Part shown: positions 1 to 6,209 of the stretch, one piece after another
Layout: each line of letters opens with the position of its first letter
Position numbering within the stretch: the stretch's first letter is position 1
Assembly: GCA_013041835.1 (NCBI GenBank)
Contig: JABDRH010000276.1
Coordinates: 1 to 10,700, forward strand
DNA length: 10,700 nucleotides
Source: Desulfatitalea sp.
GTDB taxonomy: Bacteria > Desulfobacterota > Desulfobacteria > Desulfobacterales > Desulfosarcinaceae
Reading direction: 5' to 3'
Position numbers and translations under genes: made by a program
The notes under the pieces: generated by a model
The model's input: only the letters and a program-made list of their open reading frames with translations
What the model was told of the DNA's origin: nothing
Database searches by the model: none

Positions 1-1041
1 TTCAACCACTTCGCCTTCACCTTCTTTTCCACCTCACAAGCTGGTCAGCGGACCCCTGAAACCGGACAGGGCCATGGGGTGGTGGCGGATGCCAATGACA
101 TCGACCGGCTCGGCAAACTGGACATTATCATCTCATGCCAGGGCGGTGACTACACCCAAAAGGTTCATCCGCAGCTTCGCAGCAGCGGCTGGCGCGGCTA
201 TTGGATCGACGCCGCGTCTACCTTGCGTTTGGCCGACACCAGCATCATTGTGCTCGATCCGGTAAACCGAAAGCTGATCGATCAAGCGCTGCTCAGCGGT
301 ATCAAGGATTACATCGGTGGCAACTGCACCGTTTCACTCATGCTGATGGCTCTGGCTGGGCTCTTTGAACGCAACCTCGTGGCATGGCTCACCAGCATGA
401 CCTATCAGGCCGCTTCGGGCGCCGGCGCGCAAAACATGCATGAGCTGGTCGAACAGATGCATGTCATTGGACAACGATCAGCCGGTTTGCTGGACGATCC
501 AGCCGCGTCCATTTTGCAGATCGACCGCAATGTCACCGCGACACTGCGAGATCAGGCCTTTCCCATAGCTCATTTTGGAGCGCCACTGGCCGCAAGCTTA
601 ATCCCGTGGATTGACCGCCCCATGGAAAACGGTCAAACCCGTGAAGAGTGGAAGGGATTTGTTGAAACCAATCGGATTTTGGATCGACATGACCACCCGA
701 TCCCCATCGATGGACAGTGTGTGCGCATCGGCGCCATGCGCTGCCACAGTCAGGCCTTTACCATCAAGCTGACCCAGGACTTGCCTCTGAACGAGATTGA
801 AGGCATCATTGACGAACATAACCCATGGGTCACCCTGATCCCTAATCAGAAAGCCGAAACTTTGGCGGCCCTTTCGCCCGTAGCGGTTTCCGGCACACTG
901 AATGTACCCATCGGACGCCTGCGCAAGTTGAATTTAGGGCCGACCTATTTAACTGCATTTTCTGTTGGCGATCAGTTGCTATGGGGAGCCGCGGAGCCTT
1001 TACGGCGCATGCTGCATATCATCAGGACCCATACAAAGTAG
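1..1041 (+). CDS. asd: aspartate-semialdehyde dehydrogenase, 5'-truncated by the window edge
   Basis: The enzyme catalyses NADPH-dependent reduction of aspartyl phosphate to aspartate semialdehyde, in the cytoplasm, on the route to lysine/diaminopimelate, threonine and methionine. The frame is open from base 1; 346 residues are visible and, aligned from memory with the E. coli protein, about 26 N-terminal residues (the GxxGxVG nucleotide-binding start) are missing. Visible signatures are FFSTSQ, CQGGDYT, GYWIDAAS, the active-site GGNCTV (Cys codon 325-327), TYQAASG, SLIPWID, RCHSQAFTIK with the conserved His, and the C-terminal GDQLLWGAAEPLRRML. This is the E. coli-type Asd rather than the shorter Gram-positive/archaeal type. 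It ends 27 bases before the KAS III gene, with no terminator between them, so the two may be co-transcribed. No frameshift or missing catalytic residue is seen. Confidence 0.96.
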   Translation, partial: FNHFAFTFFSTSQAGQRTPETGQGHGVVADANDIDRLGKLDIIISCQGGDYTQKVHPQLRSSGWRGYWIDAASTLRLADTSIIVLDPVNRKLIDQALLSGIKDYIGGNCTVSLMLMALAGLFERNLVAWLTSMTYQAASGAGAQNMHELVEQMHVIGQRSAGLLDDPAASILQIDRNVTATLRDQAFPIAHFGAPLAASLIPWIDRPMENGQTREEWKGFVETNRILDRHDHPIPIDGQCVRIGAMRCHSQAFTIKLTQDLPLNEIEGIIDEHNPWVTLIPNQKAETLAALSPVAVSGTLNVPIGRLRKLNLGPTYLTAFSVGDQLLWGAAEPLRRMLHIIRTHTK

Positions 1042-1068
1042 AGTGGATGGACTCTGACTAGGAGATAA

Positions 1069-2070
1069 ATGACCGCTATGCCTTTCTCACACATTGCCGG
1101 CACCGGTTCGGCAGTGCCCGAGCGCATTTTAAGCAACCATGAATTGGAAAAAATCGTCGACACATCGGATGAATGGATTATGCGGCGCACCGGCATTAAA
1201 GAACGTCGACTGTCATCGACCGGCAAACATGAATCCACGGCGGATCTGGGGACCGCAGCAGCCCGACGGGCAATGGAAATAGCTGACATTTCAGAACGCC
1301 AGATCGATACCATCATTACCTCAACCGTTACGGCGGATCGCATAACCCCTTCCGCCGCATGCCTGATCCAGCACCAGTTAGAGGCCAACCATGCCGCCGC
1401 TTTTGACGTATCGGCGGGGTGCTCCGGATTCACCTATGGGCTGGAACTTGCCGACGCCTCCATCCGCGCCGGTAAAGCCGAAACGGTCTTGGTCATCGGC
1501 GCCGAACGTTTGTCAACGTTTGTCAACTGGCAAGACCGCGGCACATGTGTCTTATTCGGCGACGGCGCCGGTGCCATCGTCATCAGCGCCCGGGATGCAC
1601 CGGGCGGCATCCTGTCCACCCATATCCGATCCGACGGCGCACTGTGGGATTTGCTCTACTGTGAAGACGGCAACCCCGGACCACCGGATATATTAAATTA
1701 TATCAAACACATACCATTCCACATCAAAATGGAAGGGAACCGTTTGTTTAAAAAGGCCGTCGCTTTCATGGCAGACATCGCCCTTCAGTCATTGGCGCAG
1801 AATAAGCTCGTGCGTGATGACATTGCCATCGTCATTCCCCATCAAGCCAATTTGCGAATCATTCAGGCTATCTCGGAAAAGATCGACATTCCCATGGATC
1901 GCTTTTACACCAACTTGCACCGCTACGGAAACACCTCATCCGCCTCCATACCGTTGGCCATGGACGAGGCTTTCAGACAAGGGCTGATAAAAAAGGGAGA
2001 TCACGTCCTGCTGGTCAGCTTCGGCGCGGGTTTGACATGGGGTGCGGCGGTGATACAATGGTCAATATAG
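1069..2070 (+). CDS. fabH: 3-oxoacyl-[acyl-carrier-protein] synthase III (KAS III, FabH-like)
   Basis: KAS III enzymes condense acetyl-CoA (or another short acyl-CoA) with malonyl-ACP to start fatty-acid synthesis in the cytoplasm. The 333 residues match the usual family length. The Cys-His-Asn triad is intact: Cys118 in SAGCSG, His258 in IPHQAN and Asn288 in GNTSSAS. Other family signs are the N-terminal GTGSAVPE, DEWIMRRTGI, LFGDGAGA and the C-terminal SFGAGLTWGAA. The chosen ATG follows AGGAG (1060-1064) by only 4 bases. An ATG three codons later (1078) lies 13 bases from the same site, so the start is uncertain by three residues. The gene sits beside asd rather than in a fab/plsX/acpP cluster, so it may be a second KAS III with its own substrate preference. 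The fold and chemistry are secure; the exact primer substrate is not. Confidence 0.93.
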   Translation: MTAMPFSHIAGTGSAVPERILSNHELEKIVDTSDEWIMRRTGIKERRLSSTGKHESTADLGTAAARRAMEIADISERQIDTIITSTVTADRITPSAACLIQHQLEANHAAAFDVSAGCSGFTYGLELADASIRAGKAETVLVIGAERLSTFVNWQDRGTCVLFGDGAGAIVISARDAPGGILSTHIRSDGALWDLLYCEDGNPGPPDILNYIKHIPFHIKMEGNRLFKKAVAFMADIALQSLAQNKLVRDDIAIVIPHQANLRIIQAISEKIDIPMDRFYTNLHRYGNTSSASIPLAMDEAFRQGLIKKGDHVLLVSFGAGLTWGAAVIQWSI

Positions 2071-2087
2071 ACGTAACGTATCATCGG

Positions 2088-2171
2088 ATGTTCCAAGGAG
2101 GTACGACCCACCCACCGCCAACCAAAGCCGAAGATCGCATGATTACCCAAGGGGTGAATGAAAACGGTTAG
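2088..2171 (+). other. possible 27-codon ORF containing an orphan Shine-Dalgarno sequence
   Basis: Between the KAS III stop and the convergent HNH gene, an ATG at 2088 opens 27 codons ending in TAG at 2169-2171. The striking element is a full AAGGAGGT at 2095-2102, complementary to the 16S rRNA 3' end, but it lies inside this ORF and no ATG, GTG or TTG follows at usable distance. The ATG itself has no good ribosome binding site. The product would be short and hydrophilic with no family I recognise. It may be chance or a remnant. No rho-independent terminator is evident here. Confidence 0.12.
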
Positions 2172-2680
2172 CTGCTTCCCATTTCCAACTCCGCCCAGAG
2201 ATCTTGAATGCCCAGGCGACGAAGCCGCAAGCGTAAAAATTCATAGATCGTCGGATGCTGGGGCCTGCGCTTCAAGTACATGCGTGCTTCATGAGGCGTG
2301 CGGCTGCCTTTGCGCGTATTGCAGGTCCGGCAGCAACAGACGCAGTTTTCAAAGGTAGACGGTCCACCGCGCGAACGGGGCACGATGTGGTCGATGGTCA
2401 TGCGCCCGCCCTGGCTTGCGCAATACCCGCAGGTGAAATTGTCTCGAATCAACACATTTCGCTTACTGAAAGGAACGTGAGTCCGATAAACGGATCGGAT
2501 CAATTTGATTAATTTCATCACCGCAGGTACACGGATGCGCATGCCTTCAACACCTTGAATAAACCGTTCCGAATAGCTCAGCACGGTGACCTTTTCCTTT
2601 ACCACGAGTCTGAGGGCACGCCTCCAATCCACGACGTTCATAAACGAATAGTCGGCATTTAAGAGTATACATTGCTCCAT
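2168..2680 (-). CDS. HNH endonuclease family protein (zinc-ribbon McrA-like fold)
   Basis: A 170-residue protein of the widespread chromosomal HNH family with the N-terminal pattern LNADYSFMNVVDWRRAL (residues 7-23), FSKRNVLIRD (71-80) and a C-terminal nuclease fold. The HNH core is visible: Cys84-x-x-Cys87 and Cys117-x-x-Cys120 as zinc knuckles, Asp97-His98 in the IDHIVPRSRGG stretch as metal/catalytic residues, Asn112, and Asn121 in CNTRKG. Family members with this layout are usually stand-alone housekeeping genes of unknown DNA substrate, and no methylase or restriction partner is nearby, so I would not call this restriction-modification. The segment NCVCCC (112-117) is unusually cysteine-rich; relatives usually have fewer Cys before the second knuckle. 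The ATG has an AGGGA (complement of 2688-2692) 7 bases upstream. It converges on the KAS III gene and its stop overlaps the doubtful 27-codon ORF. Confidence 0.9.
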   Translation of the reverse strand: MEQCILLNADYSFMNVVDWRRALRLVVKEKVTVLSYSERFIQGVEGMRIRVPAVMKLIKLIRSVYRTHVPFSKRNVLIRDNFTCGYCASQGGRMTIDHIVPRSRGGPSTFENCVCCCRTCNTRKGSRTPHEARMYLKRRPQHPTIYEFLRLRLRRLGIQDLWAELEMGSS

Positions 2681-2901
2681 TAGAGTATCCCTGCGGTTGC
2701 TCTCTTCGTCTCTCTCCCATTACAAATTATCGGTCTTTCCCATGATTTCAACAACGCCTTATAAGCCCAAAAAATGCCAGCGGCCGAACAATTGTCTACG
2801 AATATAGATGATTTTAATTGTAAAGTGAAGCGCATGCCGCCTAGATCAACAAAGATTTCGTCGGACACCAAGGGCTTGGTGTTGGTGACAAAAAGCGGCA
2901 A
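2680..2901 (-). CDS. doubtful small ORF, TTG start, stop overlapping the HNH start
   Basis: This reads 73 codons from a TTG at 2899-2901; the frame is open for 11 further codons upstream without an ATG. An internal ATG at 2833-2835 would give 51 residues. Its TAA overlaps the HNH ATG as TAATG, the arrangement expected for translational coupling, which is the main argument for it. The product is mixed in composition with an alternating hydrophobic section (EIFVDLGGMRF) and an Ala-rich helix-like stretch (AAGIFWAYKALLKS). I recognise no family; a faint resemblance to the core of STAS domains is not enough for a call. It lies in an AT-richer stretch than the flanking genes. It could be a real short gene, the tail of a decayed one, or chance. 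Confidence 0.25.
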   Translation of the reverse strand: MPLFVTNTKPLVSDEIFVDLGGMRFTLQLKSSIFVDNCSAAGIFWAYKALLKSWERPIICNGRETKRATAGIL

Positions 2902-3102
2902 ATCGCATGCTTTTTCCGCCGTCTGTCCACTTAATTAACTACCTAACCAGCTTGTTTTATTTTGTTTTCTTACTTGGCATTTATTGTGCATATATTGCAA
3001 CCATACACCATTGCCTGATGGCATGGCAGTGCAAAAGGGGTAATCATGATTTAGCATTGGAAAATGCGCAATTGGAAGCGAATCACCGTGTCGGAGACTG
3101 GC
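2902..3102. other. AT-rich intergenic stretch with a two-codon ORF
   Basis: No convincing gene lies between the doubtful minus-strand ORF and the start at 3103. A good ribosome binding site (AAAAGGGG, 3033-3040) precedes ATG-ATT-TAG at 3046-3054, a two-codon ORF in the same frame as the gene that follows. A small inverted repeat TGCC-TGAT-GGCA sits near 3012-3023. Promoter-like hexamers occur but none with acceptable spacing, so no promoter is called. Plus-strand frames here contain hydrophobic runs that come from the AT-rich base composition. Confidence 0.4.
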
Positions 3103-3444
3103 ATGCTTGAGTTCAAAGGAACCTATTTTCAACGGATGAAATCCAAGGCGACCGTCGTCCTTGTGCAGTATGACGGCGTCTTGCTTCACGTTTGGCACCT
3201 TTCAGAACCCTTCTGCAGGTTGTTCTCCAGTGATGTGTTTCAGATTTGCGCACCGCTTTTTACCGCACATCAAATCATCAAGCTGCCCAACGGCGGACGG
3301 ATTGAAACCGACAATGGCCGCGCATTGGAGGAGTTGTCCGCCATGCATCACACCATTTCCGAACAGGAAGCGAGTCGATCCGAACGGTTTTGGACGATCA
3401 CGCTCATCGTCATGATGGTACTTCTGGTAGTCCTTTTATGTTAG
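3103..3444 (+). CDS. small membrane protein resembling the N-terminal domain of M48-type metallopeptidases, no catalytic part
   Basis: Reading from ATG 3103 gives 113 residues. They begin MLEFKGTYF, continue through a beta-rich region with IIKLPNGGRIETDNGRALEEL (58-78), and end in one hydrophobic helix (about 97-113) directly before the stop. This order matches the accessory domain plus membrane helix found in front of many membrane M48 peptidases (the YfgC/HtpX superfamily), as I recall that family. There the helix is followed by an HExxH zinc-protease domain. No HExxH follows here in any frame before the FmdB gene, so the gene is either a truncated remnant or a free-standing, tail-anchored version. 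GGAG (3093-3096) stands 6 bases before this ATG. The in-frame ATG at 3064 adds 13 residues but has a poorer site. That the ORF is real and membrane-anchored is fairly likely; the family assignment is moderate. Confidence 0.6.
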   Translation: MLEFKGTYFQRMKSKATVVLVQYDGVLLHVWHLSEPFCRLFSSDVFQICAPLFTAHQIIKLPNGGRIETDNGRALEELSAMHHTISEQEASRSERFWTITLIVMMVLLVVLLC

Positions 3445-3508
3445 GCGGTTGACATCCCGGGTGGAAGTCGTAATATCGCTCCAACTGAAACCGATCTGGA
3501 GAAATGTC

Positions 3509-3718
3509 ATGCCAATATTTGAGTATCGCTGTGACCAATGCGGTTGTGATTTCGAGCATCTACACCTTGCCCAAAGTGAAGACACCCCGATCTGTCCGAC
3601 TTGCTGCGGACCGAACGTAAAAAAGCTGATATCCGCAGGTTGCGTTCGTCCCAACGGTGTGCCCGCTGGCGCCGGCGGATTCAACAGCGCACCCAAGTGC
3701 CAACCATCCGGTGGGTGA
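3509..3718 (+). CDS. FmdB-family zinc ribbon protein
   Basis: A 69-residue protein starting MPIFEYRC, the hallmark of the FmdB putative regulatory family. Two zinc knuckles are visible, Cys8-x-x-Cys11 and Cys29-x-x-Cys32. A Gly/Ala/Pro-rich tail with two more cysteines (45 and 64) follows, as is common in the family. The founding member was described near formamidase/amidase genes as a regulator, but the molecular role of most members is unknown; a small metal-binding adaptor is as much as can be said. The start at 3509 is chosen because GGAGAA (3498-3503) lies just upstream and the family begins exactly at this Met; a longer frame from 3449 adds 20 residues without family support. It lies 64 bases after the preceding small membrane-protein gene on the same strand, so co-transcription is possible. 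Confidence 0.9.
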   Translation: MPIFEYRCDQCGCDFEHLHLAQSEDTPICPTCCGPNVKKLISAGCVRPNGVPAGAGGFNSAPKCQPSGG

Positions 3719-3728
3719 GGTATCTGAT

Positions 3729-3745
3729 GCCTTTAGGTTAAAGGC
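3729..3745. terminator. weak hairpin between convergent genes
   Basis: A perfect 7-bp inverted repeat (GCCTTTA, GGT loop, TAAAGGC) lies 10 bases after the FmdB stop, in the gap between the convergent FmdB and ATPase-OmpA genes. It has a 3-base loop and no T-run on either side, so it is not a standard rho-independent terminator. It may be a transcript-end stabiliser or chance. The rest of the gap (3746-3833) shows only a loose 5-bp repeat, TGCGG/CCGCA. Confidence 0.25.
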
Positions 3746-3833
3746 CCAATTCGCTCCTATCCACGTCACAAATGGCAGCTTGCGGTCCAGATCAAGGCCG
3801 CAGCGATGGTGAGATGAATTTATGCGCAAACCC

Positions 3834-5564
3834 TTAGCGGCTGAGAAATTCGATCTCCACACGGCGATTGCGCCGTCGTCCATCGAGGGTTTTGTTGGAT
3901 GCCACCGGGAACGCATCGCCCATGGCAAATACGCGGATATTGTCGGCGGGAGCCCCCTTTTCAATCAAATAGGCTTTGACGGCGACGGCCCGGTATCTGG
4001 AAACCGTTTCATTTAAACCGGGTGCACCGCTCGAATCGGTGTATCCGCGCACGTAGACGACTTGATCCGGATGAGCCGACAGATACGTTGAGATCTGATC
4101 CAGTTTTGGGATGGATTTACTTTCGATCTCGTCCGAGTTAATGGAAAAGTAAACGATGGTCTTCTCTTTCATCAACGGAAGCGGTGCAATGGGCGCTATT
4201 CGTTTTCCCACCTTCGGCTCGTGGCCGACTTGGGAAGCCTCCAGCTTTTCCATGTGATCTTCCGAAATAGTATCGGTTCCGGCAAGGCCGGTATCGTTGC
4301 CTGCATTGGCCGCATCCGTCCCATCGGTCTTGGACTGGAGCAAGATCATGTCTGAATCTTTGCTTCCCGCATCGGCCGGTGCGGGATTTGATGCTGCGAG
4401 AGGACCTTCAATACGCTCCAAGAGCTCAGCCTCGCGCCTTTCCAGGTTGACTTGGTACTTGCTGGGCGTTAGGTCGTCCGACTGCCAATTCAGATCGCCG
4501 CTTCCGGTAAACCGTGTCATTATAAAAGGCACTGATACCGCTAAAAGCAAAAGCACGAAAAAATACAATGAATAAGCGGTAATGGATCGAAATGGGGCAC
4601 GTTTTTCACCGTCATCCCGGGCAACGTCAGGTTGGCGTTTGTCCTTGACCGCTGCTTGGCTCTCCGGCATCGTCTTTATAGCGTCCGGCGCGGATGCCCG
4701 ACTTACATCGGATGAGTCCTTATCGGGCAGCAGCGTGCTGTATTCTCGAGTGCTTTGCTCCTGCGGAATCCGCAATTCATTGGCACATTCCACAACAATG
4801 GGCAGGTTTATTTGGTTCAAGTTCCGAGCATATCCGGTGAGCAATAGGTGATCACAGAGAACATTGATCAGTCGAGGGATTCCACCGGAATACCGATGCA
4901 CCGCCTCAATGGCTTCGGACGAAAAAAGCTTTTGAGAATTGCCGGCCACTTCCAAACGATGCTCGACGTAGGCTTCAACTTCATATGGATCCAGCGCTTC
5001 AATGTGATACCGTATCGTGATGCGCTGCGCCAGGGCCCGATTTCGTGGCTCGTTGAGCATGGCGTTGAATTCTTGCTGCCCCACGAACAAGAAGTTGATC
5101 AACTTATGATCATGCAACTCGATATTCGATAACATGCGAATATCTTCCAGTATATCATGATTCATGCGCTGGCATTCGTCGATGATTAAAAGTACATTCT
5201 TGTTTTCAGCATGGGTGTAGTGCAAAAAATCGCGCAAATGAATTAAAAAAGCACCTTTGCTGTGAAAGGTGCGATTCATCTTAAAACCGTCTGCCACCAT
5301 CCCGTAAAAATCGAGACTGTCCAGGTCCGGATCCGACAAAGTGGCGATGACCATATCAGGTCCCATCATGGTGAGCAGTTGTTGGATGAGGATCGTTTTT
5401 CCGGTACCGACCTCGCCGGTCAACAACAAAAAGCCGCGATTGTCCATGACGCCGTACCGCAGCATGGCCAATGCTTCTTTGTGCTTTTCCCCAAGCCACA
5501 GAAACTTCGGATCAGATGTAATCTGGAATGGCTTTTCGTTTAGTTTAAAATGTCTCAGATACAT
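3834..5564 (-). CDS. ExeA/GspA-type AAA+ ATPase fused to a periplasmic OmpA-like domain
   Basis: This is a 576-residue inner-membrane protein in three parts. Residues 1-265 are an ExeA/GspA-like AAA+ ATPase starting MYLRHFKLNEKPF. It has Walker A GEVGTGKT (50-57), Walker B VLLIIDE (124-130), a likely arginine finger near ALAQRI (178-183) and sensor-2 GGIPRLIN (227-234). A charged linker leads to one membrane helix (about 328-350). The periplasmic part has a low-complexity Asp/Ala/Thr/Gly linker (360-460) and an OmpA C-terminal domain (468-574). In that domain GYTDSSG with Asp510 and SRYRA with Arg525 sit where the family binds diaminopimelate. Basic residues before the helix put the ATPase in the cytoplasm. 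In classical ExeA/GspA the C-terminal wall-binding domain is a different fold, so this is a domain swap with the same logic. The gene starts 3 bases after its upstream partner ends. A role in envelope complex assembly is inferred. Confidence 0.9.
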   Translation of the reverse strand: MYLRHFKLNEKPFQITSDPKFLWLGEKHKEALAMLRYGVMDNRGFLLLTGEVGTGKTILIQQLLTMMGPDMVIATLSDPDLDSLDFYGMVADGFKMNRTFHSKGAFLIHLRDFLHYTHAENKNVLLIIDECQRMNHDILEDIRMLSNIELHDHKLINFLFVGQQEFNAMLNEPRNRALAQRITIRYHIEALDPYEVEAYVEHRLEVAGNSQKLFSSEAIEAVHRYSGGIPRLINVLCDHLLLTGYARNLNQINLPIVVECANELRIPQEQSTREYSTLLPDKDSSDVSRASAPDAIKTMPESQAAVKDKRQPDVARDDGEKRAPFRSITAYSLYFFVLLLLAVSVPFIMTRFTGSGDLNWQSDDLTPSKYQVNLERREAELLERIEGPLAASNPAPADAGSKDSDMILLQSKTDGTDAANAGNDTGLAGTDTISEDHMEKLEASQVGHEPKVGKRIAPIAPLPLMKEKTIVYFSINSDEIESKSIPKLDQISTYLSAHPDQVVYVRGYTDSSGAPGLNETVSRYRAVAVKAYLIEKGAPADNIRVFAMGDAFPVASNKTLDGRRRNRRVEIEFLSR

Positions 5565-5567
5565 GAT

Positions 5568-6131
5568 TTATTGATCGCCAAGCAGTATTCTACGATTATC
5601 CACATTCATGTAAATTCCGCCCCATAGTAGAAAGAACAGTATCATAAAAGCAGTCCTGTTTCGATTGAGCCTTTTGCGATGTTTATCCAGAAGATTGGCT
5701 GCATTTCGCATCTCTCGCCGGACAGTATCCAGTTCATCCATCAGGCTGTCCACATCCGCAGAATCCGCGGAATCGGTTAAATGCTGCAGTTGGTCCTCAT
5801 AATTGCGCACATTGTAGGCATTGAAGATGATTCGCTGCTTTTCCGTCAACGCCGATAGATCATGTATCTCTTTGGCCAAAGACACAGCGTAATATTTTCG
5901 GGAGGTACTATCCTCGGGAACGCCACCCAGTCTGGCCAGGCGCTGAGCAATGCCCCCCTTGAGTTCGGTGTTGATCTGAAAAATGAGCGCCTCGTTTTGA
6001 CCAAGTTGCCGGTTGCTTTCGAATATATCCTCGCCCACCAGGCATGAGATGGCATAAACGAAAATGCCGGAAACAAGGCAGCTAACGATAATTTGGAGTA
6101 GAATTCGGTACTCTCGTTTCAATAGCGGCAT
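5568..6131 (-). CDS. unrecognised two-helix membrane protein, partner of the ATPase-OmpA fusion
   Basis: A 187-residue protein with a hydrophobic helix at about 9-31 and another at about 160-176. Between them is a mostly helical, charged region of some 125 residues containing likely coiled-coil stretches (100-155). I recognise no family. A periplasmic loop between the helices is the simplest topology, but the strongly basic KHRKRLNRNR (150-159) just before helix 2 argues against it, so the orientation is open. It ends 3 bases before the ATPase-OmpA gene starts, a spacing that implies one transcript and coupled translation. By position it could do the job of GspB beside GspA, but no similarity to GspB is visible. 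The ATG is supported by GAGGG about 8 bases upstream. A nearby ATG at 6136 is out of frame. Confidence 0.8.
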   Translation of the reverse strand: MPLLKREYRILLQIIVSCLVSGIFVYAISCLVGEDIFESNRQLGQNEALIFQINTELKGGIAQRLARLGGVPEDSTSRKYYAVSLAKEIHDLSALTEKQRIIFNAYNVRNYEDQLQHLTDSADSADVDSLMDELDTVRREMRNAANLLDKHRKRLNRNRTAFMILFFLLWGGIYMNVDNRRILLGDQ

Positions 6132-6209
6132 GCCATGTTCCCTCTTTGCAGATTTTTACCGATTTTGCGCACGGGTCCAGATGTCCGACGCCTCCTTGGC
6201 GATGCGGCT

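Noticed and set aside
598..819. Minus-strand ORF of 73 codons inside asd
   Set aside because: Fully antisense to a well-conserved asd segment; no ribosome binding site or family resemblance.
972..1433. Minus-strand ORF of 153 codons across the asd/fabH junction
   Set aside because: Antisense to two strongly supported genes; the product shows no domain and has the composition of a shadow frame.
2158..2358. Plus-strand ORF with AAGGGG (2149-2154) just before its ATG
   Set aside because: It lies opposite the conserved HNH catalytic region; its Cys-rich product mirrors the complementary frame.
2168..2680. Restriction or defence system built on the HNH nuclease
   Set aside because: No methylase, helicase or toxin-antitoxin partner is adjacent, and this HNH family is typically a stand-alone chromosomal gene.
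2907..3110. Plus-strand ORF of 67 codons with a hydrophobic run that looks like a membrane helix
   Set aside because: The hydrophobicity follows from AT-rich bases; no ribosome binding site, and it overlaps the better-supported gene starting at 3103.
3560..3964. Minus-strand ORF of 134 codons spanning the FmdB/ATPase gap
   Set aside because: It covers the FmdB zinc-ribbon gene on one side and the OmpA domain end on the other, both conserved in other frames.
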